64,000 bases of DNA from CALHVX01 sp051027215 (GCA_051027215.1 JBPCXR010000229.1:45116-109115), one strand, 5' to 3'; numbered from the stretch's first letter, positions 9,081-18,104 are shown. Numbers and translations are program-made. Notes: a model not told the origin generated them from the sequence alone.

Positions 9081-9188
9081 AGCGAGTGAAGCCGCGGCCC
9101 AGTCCGGAGGCTCACGGTCAGGATGACCGTGCGCCAGCGGCCAGGGATGGCGAACAGCGGTCCGGACTGGGCCGCGGCTTCGCTCGCT
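9081..9188. repeat. Long palindromic element (28-bp inverted arms)
   Basis: Left arm 9081-9108 and right arm 9161-9188 are reverse complements at 27 of 28 positions, with the core GAAGCCGCGGCCCAGTCCGG. The 52-base interior contains a second stem, CACGGTCA at 9113-9120 against TGACCGTG at 9124-9131. A folded transcript or extruded cruciform would be long and GC-rich. No T-tract follows, so it is not a simple terminator. It lies between the divergent gshB-like and nadA genes and resembles a REP/MITE-like dispersed palindrome, but no second copy occurs in this window. Confidence 0.75.
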
Positions 9189-9242
9189 CGCCCATGGACC
9201 TGCGATACACTACCCCCCATGAAGCCGTGGAGTCGTTGAGCT

Positions 9243-10286
9243 GTGGATACGAGTGGGGATTATTGCCTGACGCCGAATGAGGTGCCGTTGTATGAGCCGG
9301 AGGTGCTCAGTAGCAGCGATCGGGATGATTTGAAGGAAGAGATTCGTGATTTGTTGCATCAGCGCAAGGCCGCGTTGGTCGCGCACTACTACGTGGACGG
9401 GGATGTGCAGGACCTCGCCGAGGCCACGGGTGGGTGCGTTTCGGATTCTTTGGAGATGGCGCGTTTTGGCAAAGAGCATGAAGCCGAAACGCTCATTGTG
9501 GCCGGCGTGCGCTTCATGGGTGAGACTTCAAAGATTCTCTCCCCGGAAAAGCGCGTCATCATGCCGACGTTGGAAGCCGAATGTTCCTTGGATTTGGGTT
9601 GCCCTCCGGATGAGTTTGAAGCGTTCTGCAAAGAGCACTCGGACCGCACCGTGGTGGTGTACGCCAACACCTCGGTGCGCGTAAAAGCGCTCTCGGACTG
9701 GGTGGTCACCAGTAGCGTGGCGCTGCCCATCGTTGAGCATCTGTCGGCTCAGGGTGAAAAAATACTTTGGGCGCCAGACAAACACCTGGGTAACTACATC
9801 CGGGTTAAAACCGATGCGGACATGTTGTTATGGAATGGCGCGTGCGTTGTTCATGAAGAGTTCAAGTCCAAGGCACTGTTTGACTTGATGGCGGTGTATC
9901 CAGACGCTGGCGTGCTCGTCCACCCGGAGTCGCCGGCTGCAGTCATCGATATGGCGGACGCGGTGGGTTCAACGAGCCAGATCATAAAGGCCGCTGGTGA
10001 ACTGCCCCACGATACGTTCATTGTGGCAACCGACCGCGGCATTTTTCATAAACTGCGTCAGCTGAACCCTGATAAGCGCTTTATCGAGTGCCCCACCGCC
10101 GGCGATGGTGCAGATTGCCGCAGCTGCGCGCATTGTCCATGGATGGCGATGAACGAGCTGCGCAAGCTTGCTGAGTGTTTGCGCTCAGAACAGCAGATGA
10201 CGGCCAACGAAATCCACGTCGATCCCGAGATTGCCCAGCGGGCGTTACTACCGTTGAATCGTATGCTCGATTTTAAGGTCGGTTAG
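9243..10286 (+). CDS. nadA: Quinolinate synthase
   Basis: A 347-residue NadA, the same length as in E. coli. It condenses iminoaspartate with dihydroxyacetone phosphate to quinolinate in NAD synthesis. The three [4Fe-4S] ligands are present at Cys114 (EAECSLDLGC), Cys201 (NGACVVHEEF) and Cys298 (SCAHCPW), one residue offset from E. coli numbering. Also visible are AHYYVDGDVQDLAE and GGCVSDSLEMARF. The start is a GTG three bases after an in-frame TGA; a seven-codon ATG...TGA mini-frame (9219-9239) precedes it. As in Pseudomonas, it lies near bepA and tusA. Confidence 0.96.
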   Translation: MDTSGDYCLTPNEVPLYEPEVLSSSDRDDLKEEIRDLLHQRKAALVAHYYVDGDVQDLAEATGGCVSDSLEMARFGKEHEAETLIVAGVRFMGETSKILSPEKRVIMPTLEAECSLDLGCPPDEFEAFCKEHSDRTVVVYANTSVRVKALSDWVVTSSVALPIVEHLSAQGEKILWAPDKHLGNYIRVKTDADMLLWNGACVVHEEFKSKALFDLMAVYPDAGVLVHPESPAAVIDMADAVGSTSQIIKAAGELPHDTFIVATDRGIFHKLRQLNPDKRFIECPTAGDGADCRSCAHCPWMAMNELRKLAECLRSEQQMTANEIHVDPEIAQRALLPLNRMLDFKVG

Positions 10287-10290
10287 GCAA

Positions 10291-10947
10291 CTACCAGGCT
10301 CGACCTTTGGGCAGTAGGTCAAAGTAACCCATAGCACCGTTTAGCGCTTCGATCCCACGATTGTAGGCGCTATAGGTGTGAAAGACTTCGCCATCGGCGT
10401 CTTTGTAGAAAACACTGACGCCGTGGTTTTCACCGCGATCGAACTCCACTAGCTCGCCGCTCTCTGTGCCGATCTGTGTGCTGCTGAGCTCCGTCTCGTC
10501 CTTAGATGAGGCGTAGTAGTCATAGTTAAAATCGCTACCGAAAGACGATAGCCAGGTGAACTCCCAGCCAAGTGCCTGGTGCTGTTCTCGGATCTCGTCG
10601 TAAGGTGCCCGAGACACGGCGATTAAGCGCGCGTCTGCCTGCTTGAAGTCCGCTGTGGTGCCATTGAACGCGTTTGCCCACTGAGTGCAGCCAGGGCAGG
10701 GCGCTTCCCAGTCTGGTCCGAACATTAGGTGGTAGATGACCAGCTGCGAGCGGTGGAGAAAAATCTCCGAGAAACTCAGTCGGCCGTTAGGCCCGGTGAA
10801 CTCATAGCGCTTGTCGACCTTGACCCAAGGTAGTTCTCGGCGCGCTGCAGCCAGCTCGGCGCGGGCATGGGTATGGGCCTTCTCCTTCTTTAGAAGTTCG
10901 GCGCGCGCCGCGAGCCATTGCGCTTGGTTGACGACTGCATGTTGCAT
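10291..10947 (-). CDS. DUF899 thioredoxin-fold protein
   Basis: A 218-residue DUF899 protein with a thioredoxin-like fold. Seen are LVIYHLMFGPDWEAPCPGC, giving a CPGC pair at Cys84 and Cys87, then the family block FTWLSSFGSDFNYDYYAS and the end FHTYSAYNRGIEALNG. Members are sometimes called dithiol-disulfide isomerases, but the physiological role is unknown. There is no signal peptide, so it is cytoplasmic. It converges on nadA with four bases between the stop codons and is followed upstream by bepA in the same direction. Confidence 0.88.
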   Translation of the reverse strand: MQHAVVNQAQWLAARAELLKKEKAHTHARAELAAARRELPWVKVDKRYEFTGPNGRLSFSEIFLHRSQLVIYHLMFGPDWEAPCPGCTQWANAFNGTTADFKQADARLIAVSRAPYDEIREQHQALGWEFTWLSSFGSDFNYDYYASSKDETELSSTQIGTESGELVEFDRGENHGVSVFYKDADGEVFHTYSAYNRGIEALNGAMGYFDLLPKGRAW

Positions 10948-11015
10948 TCATTTCCCCTGGTCTCACTGAACTGTGCAGGATAGTGCCTACGATTCAGCGT
11001 TGTTAGCTGTTCCAG

Positions 11016-12479
11016 CTAGCTTCGCAGCTCGCGTAGCTCAGTACGTAAATCGATGATCTTCTGGTCGAGCTCACTTAACAGCTCATCATCTGCACGGCTC
11101 ACCAGGCGGCGTGCGTACTCCAAGTGTTGGATGGCTTTTTGGTACGAGCCGTGTAGCGCAAAAAACTCGGCACGAGCAAGGTGTACTGAAACGATGTCTC
11201 CAGCTAATCCGGCTACCTCCGCGAGGTTGTACCAAACATCAACATCGTTGGGCCGCAGGCGACTCTGTCGTGTCAGCACCGCTTGGGCCTGCTGATGTTC
11301 CTTGGCCGAGGTCAGGGCTTTGGCATACAACATCGATAGTGGCGCGTTGTCCGGATTCAGCACCAACTGGTGAGACAACAAACGCAGCGCTTGATCGTAT
11401 TGTTTAGCGGCAATGAGTAAATCGGCGTAGCTACCGATGTGCAACAGGCTGTTTGGACTGTCGCTGAATACCTGATCGCCAACGATCAGCGATTCTTTGT
11501 GCTCGTTGGCTTTCGACAAAGACAGTGCTAGGCCATAGCGGGCGATCTTGTTGTCCGGATCATCACGTAGCGCCTTGCGATAGGTCTTCACGGCCGTTTG
11601 GGGTGAATCGGCGTAGTGCACCTTCGCCCGAGTGCGCATGAGTTGAAACTCTTCTGAGTCTGCATAGCGGTGCTTTGGGAAACGGCTGGCACCAGCCCTA
11701 GCATCAGAGATTCGATTGTCGGTTAGCGGGTGCGTCAGCAGAAACTCTGGCGGCCGGCGGCTGAAGCGGTAGGCCCGTTGCATGCGCTCAAACATGCGCC
11801 CCATGGCGTGGGGATCCATGTCGGCTTCAACCAGGGTGTTCAGGCCAATTCGGTCTGCTTCCTGCTCCCGAGTTCGACTGTAGCGCAGCTGATTGGACTG
11901 AGCAGCCGCTTGCACGGTAGACAACGCGGCGATCGCGGCATCACCACCGCCCATGGCGCCAATCGCCAGCGCTGCCAGGAAACCGGCTAGATTCGGCAAT
12001 GCTGCCGCCTGTTGTGCTTCGACACCCCTGGCGAAATGACGCTGGCTCAGGTGTGCTAGCTCGTGAGCCAGGACCGCTGAGTATTCGTGCACGTCTTCTG
12101 CTTGCACCATTAATCCGAGGTTGATGCCAACCACTCCGCCAGGCGCAGCAAAGGCATTAATTTCGGGTTTGTCGATGAGAGTGGTGCTGAGCAGCTTGTC
12201 GCTGAGCTCGGAATGCTGAGCAAGGCGACCCATGTGCCGAGTTACGTAGTATTTCAGCAGTGGATCGCTGACCGTTGGGAGAGAAGCGTTAATGTACTTG
12301 AGAAAGTCCCGGCCGATCTCTCGTTCCATCTGCGGCGAAACGATTGCTGAGGAACCGTCACCCAGCAGCGGCAGCTCGATCGGTTCATCGTGCTCTGACG
12401 GCGCAGCCCAGGCTGCGCCTGGTACTAAGACCCATGCAGCCAAGAGCAGCGGCAGGGCAATTTTCAGCAGGAGTTGCAC
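11016..12479 (-). CDS. bepA: Periplasmic M48 metalloprotease/chaperone BepA
   Basis: A 487-residue exported protease (signal peptide LLLAAWVLVPGAAWA) with a zinc site HELAH and the downstream glutamate in EQEADRIGLN, then a C-terminal block of TPR hairpins (YGLALSLSKANEHKESL and others). This order is that of BepA/YfgC (487 residues in E. coli), which degrades or rescues stalled LptD and BAM substrates in the periplasm. I chose GTG 12479 because GAGGA lies five bases before it; a TTG at 12491 overlaps that ribosome site. It diverges from tusA. Confidence 0.92.
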   Translation of the reverse strand: MQLLLKIALPLLLAAWVLVPGAAWAAPSEHDEPIELPLLGDGSSAIVSPQMEREIGRDFLKYINASLPTVSDPLLKYYVTRHMGRLAQHSELSDKLLSTTLIDKPEINAFAAPGGVVGINLGLMVQAEDVHEYSAVLAHELAHLSQRHFARGVEAQQAAALPNLAGFLAALAIGAMGGGDAAIAALSTVQAAAQSNQLRYSRTREQEADRIGLNTLVEADMDPHAMGRMFERMQRAYRFSRRPPEFLLTHPLTDNRISDARAGASRFPKHRYADSEEFQLMRTRAKVHYADSPQTAVKTYRKALRDDPDNKIARYGLALSLSKANEHKESLIVGDQVFSDSPNSLLHIGSYADLLIAAKQYDQALRLLSHQLVLNPDNAPLSMLYAKALTSAKEHQQAQAVLTRQSRLRPNDVDVWYNLAEVAGLAGDIVSVHLARAEFFALHGSYQKAIQHLEYARRLVSRADDELLSELDQKIIDLRTELRELRS

Positions 12480-12626
12480 AAATTTCCTCAATGTTGGTCC
12501 TACGCTTCAAGGATGATACCTCTGCTTGGACCGGCTCTGGGCCGCTTAGATCCCGGTCCGGTAACCGCAGTTCAGACTATTGTCAGGCAATGGCGATATA
12601 GTAGCCGTAAACCACCTGGGTAGACC

Positions 12627-12911
12627 GTGACAGATTCAAAGCACCAGCCGATGCAGCCAGAAACAGGCGTTCCCGCCGAATTGACGGTGGATGAGCGCCT
12701 GGACGTGCTGGGGCTGGCTTGCCCAATGCCCCTGTTGAAAGCCAAGCAGGCTCTGAATCGTCTGGCTCCTGGGGCTTTGCTGGAAGTGCGGGCCACGGAT
12801 CCCGGGTCTGAACGGGATTTTGAAGTTTTTGCCCGTCAGAGCGGGCATGAGTTGTTGGTGTCGCGGCGGGAGCAGGACCAGTTTCTGTATGTGCTGCGCA
12901 AGAAGCGCTGA
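12627..12911 (+). CDS. tusA: TusA-family sulfurtransferase
   Basis: A 94-residue TusA-like protein with the persulfide cysteine at residue 32 in the family motif LGLACPMPLLKAK and the small alpha/beta fold (VRATDPGSERDFEVFAR). TusA proteins relay sulfur for tRNA thiolation and molybdenum cofactor enzymes. The N-terminal twenty residues are longer than in E. coli TusA. The start is a GTG. It diverges from bepA, as in Pseudomonas (PA1005/PA1006), and sits 14 bases before the PerM-like gene. Confidence 0.85.
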   Translation: MTDSKHQPMQPETGVPAELTVDERLDVLGLACPMPLLKAKQALNRLAPGALLEVRATDPGSERDFEVFARQSGHELLVSRREQDQFLYVLRKKR

Positions 12912-12925
12912 GGTTCGCTGCTAAC

Positions 12926-14038
12926 GTGCGCTTCCTGGAAGTCATCAGTCATTGGGTGAATCGCTACTTTTCGAACGAAGAGGCGATCTACTTGGTGGTC
13001 ATGTTGGTCGTCGCCTTTGTGGTGCTGGTCGCCTTAGGTGGCGTATTGATGCCGGTTCTGACGGCCTTGGTACTTGCCTTTCTTCTGACGGGTCTGGTGG
13101 AGCGCTTCAAACGCCTGAAGATCCCGGAAAAGCCGGCCGTCTACTTGACCTTTGTGCTGTTTCTTTCAGGCATGGTCGCCGTGCTGATTTTCATCGTGCC
13201 GTTGGTTGTGCGGCAGACCCAAGCCTTTGTGGCCGCCTTGCCAGACATTCTGGTGCGTCTGCGAGAGATCATGCAGCGCTTGGTGGAGGCTTTTCCCGAA
13301 CTGATCACCGAAGCTCAAGTGGCGGCTTCAATAGATTCTGCTGCGGGTCAGCTGGGTAACTTATCAACGTCTGCACTGGAGCTGTTGGTGGGCCAGGTTC
13401 CGTCGCTCGTCGGGCTATTGATCTATGTGGTGTTGGTGCCGATTTCGGTGTTTTTCTTCCTCAAGGACCGCCAGCACCTATTGGATTGGGTCCGTTCGCT
13501 AATGCCGGCAGAACGATTGCTGATCGAGCAGGTTGGCGCTGAGATGAATACTCAGCTGGCGAACTACGTGCGCGGCAAGTTTATCGAGATACTCATCGTC
13601 GGTGCAGTCACATTCATAACGCTCACGGCGTTTGGGTTGAATTACGCGGCGCTGTTGTCTGTGCTGGTCGGATTGTCGGTGCTCATCCCCTTTGTCGGCG
13701 CAGCCGTTGTCACGATTCCAGTTGCTCTGGTGGCGCTGATCCAGTTCGGTTGGTCCTGGGAGATGGCCTATGTCATGGCCGCATACGGCATCATCCAGGC
13801 GCTGGACGGCAACGTTCTGGTGCCGCTGCTGTTTTCCGAGGCAGTCGATCTGCATCCGATAACCATCATCGTCGCGGTATTAGCCTTTGGCGGTCTCTGG
13901 GGCGTGTGGGGCGTTTTCTTCGCCATTCCCTTGGCGACCCTGGTGAAGGCAATCTACAACGCCTGGCCACGAGAAGCGGATCATGCAGCGCTGGCTGAAG
14001 TAGACGTCGGACAAAAGGCCAGCGACGGGCAATTGTGA
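12926..14038 (+). CDS. AI-2E/PerM family permease
   Basis: A 370-residue membrane protein of the AI-2E transporter (PerM/TqsA) family, with about eight hydrophobic helices and the conserved central region VYVVLVPISVFFFLKDR followed by LPFVG-like and ALDGNVLVPLLFSE blocks. Members export autoinducer-2 or act as Na+/H+ antiporters; which applies here cannot be read from sequence. The start is a GTG. It likely shares a transcript with tusA. Confidence 0.87.
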   Translation: MRFLEVISHWVNRYFSNEEAIYLVVMLVVAFVVLVALGGVLMPVLTALVLAFLLTGLVERFKRLKIPEKPAVYLTFVLFLSGMVAVLIFIVPLVVRQTQAFVAALPDILVRLREIMQRLVEAFPELITEAQVAASIDSAAGQLGNLSTSALELLVGQVPSLVGLLIYVVLVPISVFFFLKDRQHLLDWVRSLMPAERLLIEQVGAEMNTQLANYVRGKFIEILIVGAVTFITLTAFGLNYAALLSVLVGLSVLIPFVGAAVVTIPVALVALIQFGWSWEMAYVMAAYGIIQALDGNVLVPLLFSEAVDLHPITIIVAVLAFGGLWGVWGVFFAIPLATLVKAIYNAWPREADHAALAEVDVGQKASDGQL

Positions 14039-14147
14039 GCCTGGAAGTGCGGGGGTACCATGGCGCGCCGGCGCCCTGGCGTCAGTAGAACTCTGAGTTT
14101 ATTAGATTCGAGGCTCTGTATTTGAGGCTCAGCGAATGAGGGTGGGC

Positions 14148-15026
14148 ATGTTTGAAGGCAGCATCGTTGCCCTGGTCACGCCGATGGAAGCCAATGGCGA
14201 CGTCGACTGGCCAGCGCTGGAACGGTTGATTGGCTGGCACCTTGAACAGGGAACCCAAGGCATTGTGCCCATGGGAACCACTGGTGAGAGTGCAACGCTG
14301 GATGTAGACGATCACCTGCTGGTGATTCGCCGGACCGTCGAGGTTGTGGCCAAACAGGTGCCGGTCATTGCAGGTACCGGTGCCAACGCCACCTGGGAGG
14401 CCATTCATCAATCCCAGCAAGCTGAAAAGTTGGGCGCCGACGCTTGTCTGTTGGTAACGCCGTACTACAACCGACCGACCCAGGCCGGCTTGGTTGCGCA
14501 TTATCGGGCCATTTCGGAGGCTACCGACGGTCCTTTGTTTCTCTACAACGTACCGCCTCGAACGGCTTGTGACATGTTGGCCGAAACCGTGGCCCAAGTG
14601 TCGCGCTTCGATGGCGTGGTCGGCATTAAAGAGGCCTGTGGCGATGCTGAACGAGTCGGTGAAATTCGCGAGCTGGTAGACGCCGACTTTATCGTGCTAT
14701 CTGGCGAAGATGCGCAAACCTTGCGGATGCTTGAGCTTGGCGCTCGCGGCACCATATCCGTAACCGCTAACGTGTTGCCGAAGCGCATGTCGGAGTTCTG
14801 CAGCGCCTTCCTGGCGGGCGAACGTGAACGCGCGGCGGTACTGGACGCCGATCTGCAGCGCATGCATGCGGCGTTGTTTATCGAGTCCAGCCCAACGCCG
14901 ACGAAATGGGCATTGGCCGAGATGGGGCTCATTGGCCCGGGCATTCGCCTACCCTTATTGCCGCTGTCTGCAGACAAGCACGAAATTCTGCGCGCCGAAT
15001 TGCGCCATGCGGGATGCCTGCAATGA
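14148..15026 (+). CDS. dapA: 4-hydroxy-tetrahydrodipicolinate synthase
   Basis: From ATG 14148 the protein has 292 residues, the E. coli DapA length, and active-site numbering coincides: Thr44/Thr45 (GTTGES), Tyr107 (PYYNRP), Tyr133 (FLYNVPPRT), Arg138 and the Schiff-base Lys161 (VGIKEACG). It condenses pyruvate with aspartate semialdehyde in lysine and peptidoglycan precursor synthesis. An ATG at 14136 would add four residues; GAGGGTG just before 14148 and the numbering favour the later start. Its TGA overlaps the bamC ATG in an ATGA junction. Confidence 0.96.
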   Translation: MFEGSIVALVTPMEANGDVDWPALERLIGWHLEQGTQGIVPMGTTGESATLDVDDHLLVIRRTVEVVAKQVPVIAGTGANATWEAIHQSQQAEKLGADACLLVTPYYNRPTQAGLVAHYRAISEATDGPLFLYNVPPRTACDMLAETVAQVSRFDGVVGIKEACGDAERVGEIRELVDADFIVLSGEDAQTLRMLELGARGTISVTANVLPKRMSEFCSAFLAGERERAAVLDADLQRMHAALFIESSPTPTKWALAEMGLIGPGIRLPLLPLSADKHEILRAELRHAGCLQ

Positions 15027-16162
15027 AGCCAGGGGTTCAACTGCGCAGCGCAGCGCTGCTAAGTTCGATCGTGCTGTTGCCAGCTTGTGGCTGGATGTCA
15101 GACGATCGGGGGATGTTCGTTGAGCGTAGAGACGACTATTTGGAAGCTGAAGAGGGGCCGGAAGTCGTTATTCCAGAAGACTTGAGCGCTGAATCTTTGG
15201 GCGACCCGTTTCCTATTCCGCCCATACCCGCCCAGAGTGACGCTGAATTCTATCCTTTTAAGCCGCCACTACCTGACGCGATTTATGGCGATGACAAGCG
15301 CGAATCCGTGCGTATTCAACGCCTGGGTGATCGCCGCTGGTTGGTAGTGCCGGAACCGGCAGCAACGGTGTGGCCAAAGATCAAACAGTTCTTCACTGAC
15401 AACGGTGTCAACATTGCCGCTGAAAACCCGCAGGCTGGGCGCCTGGACTCCCAGTGGCTGACCCTTAGCGATGAAAGTTATCGAGACATTGTGCGCACCG
15501 TATTGAGTGAAGCGCGCAAGACTGACGGTGTACCGCAATTGGATGCGCCCGCTGAGCGGGTGCTGTTGCGTGTCGAACAGGGGTTGCAAGACCGCACTTC
15601 AGAGATTCACTTGCGACATCAGCGTTCGGCCGATCAACAGGCGCCCCAGCCTGTGCAGATCGGCGCCCTGGCCTCGAATTCTGCCGAGGCAGAGCAACAG
15701 ATACTCAGCGAACTGGGGGCGTTCATTGCGGCGAAGGTTGCTGAGCAAACGGTTTCTATGGTGGGCCAGTCCATCTCCACCCAACCTAAATCTGTTATGG
15801 AGCGGGCCGCAGGGGGAGTGCCTGCTCTGCGATTGAATCTGGATTTTGAACGCGCTTGGGCCACAGTTGGTCAAGCGCTGGCTAACGCCGAAGTTAGCGT
15901 CGGAGATACCGACGAACAGGCAGCCCACTATCGTATTACGGTCAACGAAGAAACGTTTACTGGCGAAGAGAAGGGCTTTTTCAAACGTTTGTTCTCATTC
16001 GGCGACGATAGCCGCGAATTGATCATCAGCTTGTCGCCCGCGGGATCGGCCGCAGAAGTTGCCTATTGGGTTCAGGTGCAACCGGTGGAGGAGGAATCAG
16101 AAGCCGTGCCGCGGGAGCTGGCGCAAGATGTATTAGTGCTGATCCGGGAGTACGCAGGTTGA
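15023..16162 (+). CDS. bamC: Outer-membrane assembly lipoprotein BamC
   Basis: A 379-residue lipoprotein with lipobox LLPACG near residue 22. An extended acidic/proline-rich segment follows (PIPPIPAQ), the part of BamC that wraps onto BamD, and then two helix-grip-like domains (around LGDRRWLVVPEPAATVWP and LNLDFERAWATVGQALANA). It is part of the BAM complex that inserts beta-barrels. The start lies in an ATGA overlap with dapA, the same pairing as dapA-bamC in E. coli and Pseudomonas. The frame extends upstream inside dapA, but that portion is a shadow. Confidence 0.93.
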   Translation: MKPGVQLRSAALLSSIVLLPACGWMSDDRGMFVERRDDYLEAEEGPEVVIPEDLSAESLGDPFPIPPIPAQSDAEFYPFKPPLPDAIYGDDKRESVRIQRLGDRRWLVVPEPAATVWPKIKQFFTDNGVNIAAENPQAGRLDSQWLTLSDESYRDIVRTVLSEARKTDGVPQLDAPAERVLLRVEQGLQDRTSEIHLRHQRSADQQAPQPVQIGALASNSAEAEQQILSELGAFIAAKVAEQTVSMVGQSISTQPKSVMERAAGGVPALRLNLDFERAWATVGQALANAEVSVGDTDEQAAHYRITVNEETFTGEEKGFFKRLFSFGDDSRELIISLSPAGSAAEVAYWVQVQPVEEESEAVPRELAQDVLVLIREYAG

Positions 16163-17016
16163 CGGCTGCCACAGTGGCAGCGACCGAAGCGGCACAACCA
16201 AGAGAGAATCTCCGGCTCGATCCTTCGATCGTGGCGATTGCGTCGTTAGGTAGCGGTAGCAAGGGCAATGGCACCCTGGTGCAGATCGGCGGTCAGCGGT
16301 TGTTGGTAGATTGTGGCTTCGGGTTGCGCGCTACCCAAAAGCGTCTGCAGCGTTTGGGACTAAGGCCCGGAGATCTTAGCGCCATCTTGGTGAGCCATGA
16401 GCATTCTGATCATGTTCAAGGTGTGGCGGCGCTCGCGCACCGATTTGATATTCCAGTTTATGCTTCTCACGGCACGTTGAAGGCGCAACAAGGCAAGCTC
16501 TACGGGCATGCGTTCATTAGCGATCAGCCGTTTCAGGTTGCCGGCGTTGAAGTAGTGCCGGTGACGGTGCCTCATGATGCGCGTGAGCCGACGCAGTTTG
16601 TATTCAGTGTAGACGGGGCGCGTGTAGGCGTGCTGTCTGATCTCGGTCACGTAACCCCCCACGTCAGCCGCGAGTTTCAGGGGCTGGATGCGCTGTTGCT
16701 TGAAGCAAATCACGATCGCGATCTGCTGGCTGTTGGCCGCTATCCAGCATCGGTGAAACGCCGGGTGGGTGGTAACCTGGGGCATCTGGCTAACGAGCAG
16801 GCGGCGGCACTATTGGCAGACATAGCACATCCTGGGCTGAATGTGCTCATTGGCCATATCAGCGCGCAAAACAATCGAATGGACCTTTTGCAGGCATTGT
16901 TTGAGCCCCTGCGGTCACAGCTTGCGAGCCTTGGCTACGCCAGCCAAGACGAGGGCCACAATTGGACTTCGGTCACGAGCGTTGCGCCTGGGTCGCTGGC
17001 GTTTGCCCAGCAGTGA
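16159..17016 (+). CDS. Metallo-beta-lactamase fold hydrolase
   Basis: An MBL-fold protein with the zinc motif SHEHSDH and supporting ligands in SDLGH and GHLANEQ, plus the N-terminal block IASLGSGSKGNGTLV typical of the YycJ/VicX and PA1012-type group. These are cytoplasmic nuclease-like or phosphodiesterase-like hydrolases of undefined role. The start is uncertain: a TTG at 16159 overlaps the bamC stop (TTGA), giving 285 residues, while a GTG just before AIASLGSGS would give a more usual N-terminus. The frame upstream of 16159 overlaps bamC and is not coding. It follows dapA-bamC as in Pseudomonas. Confidence 0.85.
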   Translation: MTAATVAATEAAQPRENLRLDPSIVAIASLGSGSKGNGTLVQIGGQRLLVDCGFGLRATQKRLQRLGLRPGDLSAILVSHEHSDHVQGVAALAHRFDIPVYASHGTLKAQQGKLYGHAFISDQPFQVAGVEVVPVTVPHDAREPTQFVFSVDGARVGVLSDLGHVTPHVSREFQGLDALLLEANHDRDLLAVGRYPASVKRRVGGNLGHLANEQAAALLADIAHPGLNVLIGHISAQNNRMDLLQALFEPLRSQLASLGYASQDEGHNWTSVTSVAPGSLAFAQQ

Positions 17017-17222
17017 GCGGGTTTTCGGTCGAGGAGGCGAATCTTTTTTGCCCCTACTGTGGTGAACAGATTAGCGTTCTCGTCGATACTAGCGCTCACG
17101 ATGATGGGAGCGCGCACTACATCGAAGACTGCCAGGTCTGCTGCCGGCCCATTGCGCTGCAGGTCGACGTTGCTGCCGATGGTACGGTGAGCGCTCAAGG
17201 CTTTCATGAAAACGACACATAA
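17013..17222 (+). CDS. CPXCG cysteine-rich zinc-ribbon protein
   Basis: A 69-residue protein with the family pattern FCPYCGEQ and, about 30 residues later, YIEDCQVCCRPI. The four main cysteines should bind zinc. Members are common in gammaproteobacteria with no known function. The GTG start overlaps the TGA of the MBL gene (GTGA), so translation is coupled; the length then matches the family (about 65 residues). Confidence 0.85.
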   Translation: MSGFSVEEANLFCPYCGEQISVLVDTSAHDDGSAHYIEDCQVCCRPIALQVDVAADGTVSAQGFHENDT

Positions 17223-17231
17223 GACGAATCC

Positions 17232-18104
17232 ATGGACAACCAGGCACAGATTTTTGAAGTTACAGCAGACGCCTTTCAAACGGACGTAGTAGAGCGTTCC
17301 AACGAGGTGCCAGTGCTGCTGTTGTTCTGGGCCGCGCAAATGGCACCGGCGGCTGATGCTCAGCGACAGCTGTCGGAGCTAGTGCCACGCTATCAGGGCA
17401 AAGTTTTGCTGGGCCTGGTCGATGTGGCTCAAGACCAAACGCTAGCGCAACATTTGCGGGTTCAAGCGTTGCCGAGCGTGCGAGTCGTCAGCAATGGGCA
17501 GATTGCGGCGCAGTTGGACGGTCCACAGACAGAGGCTGCGTATCGGGAATTGCTTGACAGCTTGACCTTGTCCTCTGCCGAAGCCTTGCGCGAACAGTTG
17601 TCGTTGCTGCTGGAACAGCGGCAATTCGATCAAGCCCTGGCGTTACTGCAGCAGGCCATCACCGAAGAGCCGAACAATCAGAGTTTCAGAGTTGAGTTGG
17701 CGGATGTCTTGTTGCGTCAGGCAGCCGAAGGCAACCAGCAGGCGCTGACTGATGCGCGTCAGGTATTGGCCGGCATTCCAGTAGAAACCGAGGGTCGTAG
17801 TCGGCCACAGAATCGGCTGGAACTGCTCGAAGAAGCCGCAGCGTTTGAAGCAGTAGCTACGCTGAATGATCGCGTTGCGGAAAATTCGGATGACCTAGAA
17901 GCGCGTTACCAGTTGTCCGTTCGACTGGCGACCTTAGACAGCTATGAAACCGCGCTAGATCATGCGCTGCACATATTGCAGACAGATCGCAAGTTTCGTG
18001 ACGATATTGGTCGCCTGACCATGATTAGAATCCTAGAGCTACTCGGCAAGGGCTCGCCACTAGCGTCCAGCTATCGCCGACGCATGTTCAACTTTCTGCA
18101 CTAA
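17232..18104 (+). CDS. CnoX/YbbN-like thioredoxin-TPR chaperedoxin
   Basis: A 290-residue protein with an N-terminal thioredoxin fold (residues about 7-110, VPVLLLFWAAQMAPAADAQ, ALPSVRVVSNG) and a C-terminal TPR-like helical part (LLEQRQFDQALALLQQAI), the arrangement of CnoX/YbbN (284 residues in E. coli). The position of the redox CxxC reads AAQMAP, with no cysteine, so it cannot catalyse disulfide exchange and is probably a holdase. E. coli YbbN also lacks a canonical CxxC but keeps one Cys. It starts 9 bases after the CPXCG gene. Confidence 0.82.
   Translation: MDNQAQIFEVTADAFQTDVVERSNEVPVLLLFWAAQMAPAADAQRQLSELVPRYQGKVLLGLVDVAQDQTLAQHLRVQALPSVRVVSNGQIAAQLDGPQTEAAYRELLDSLTLSSAEALREQLSLLLEQRQFDQALALLQQAITEEPNNQSFRVELADVLLRQAAEGNQQALTDARQVLAGIPVETEGRSRPQNRLELLEEAAAFEAVATLNDRVAENSDDLEARYQLSVRLATLDSYETALDHALHILQTDRKFRDDIGRLTMIRILELLGKGSPLASSYRRRMFNFLH

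Noticed and set aside
9011..9220. N-terminal 70-codon extension of the GshB-like frame
   Set aside because: It runs through the palindromic element and has no similarity to the GshB N-terminus; ATG 9010 is the sensible start.
9219..9239. Seven-codon leader peptide ahead of nadA
   Set aside because: ATG to TGA frame in phase just upstream of nadA, but it has no ribosome site or attenuator-like structure and may be chance.
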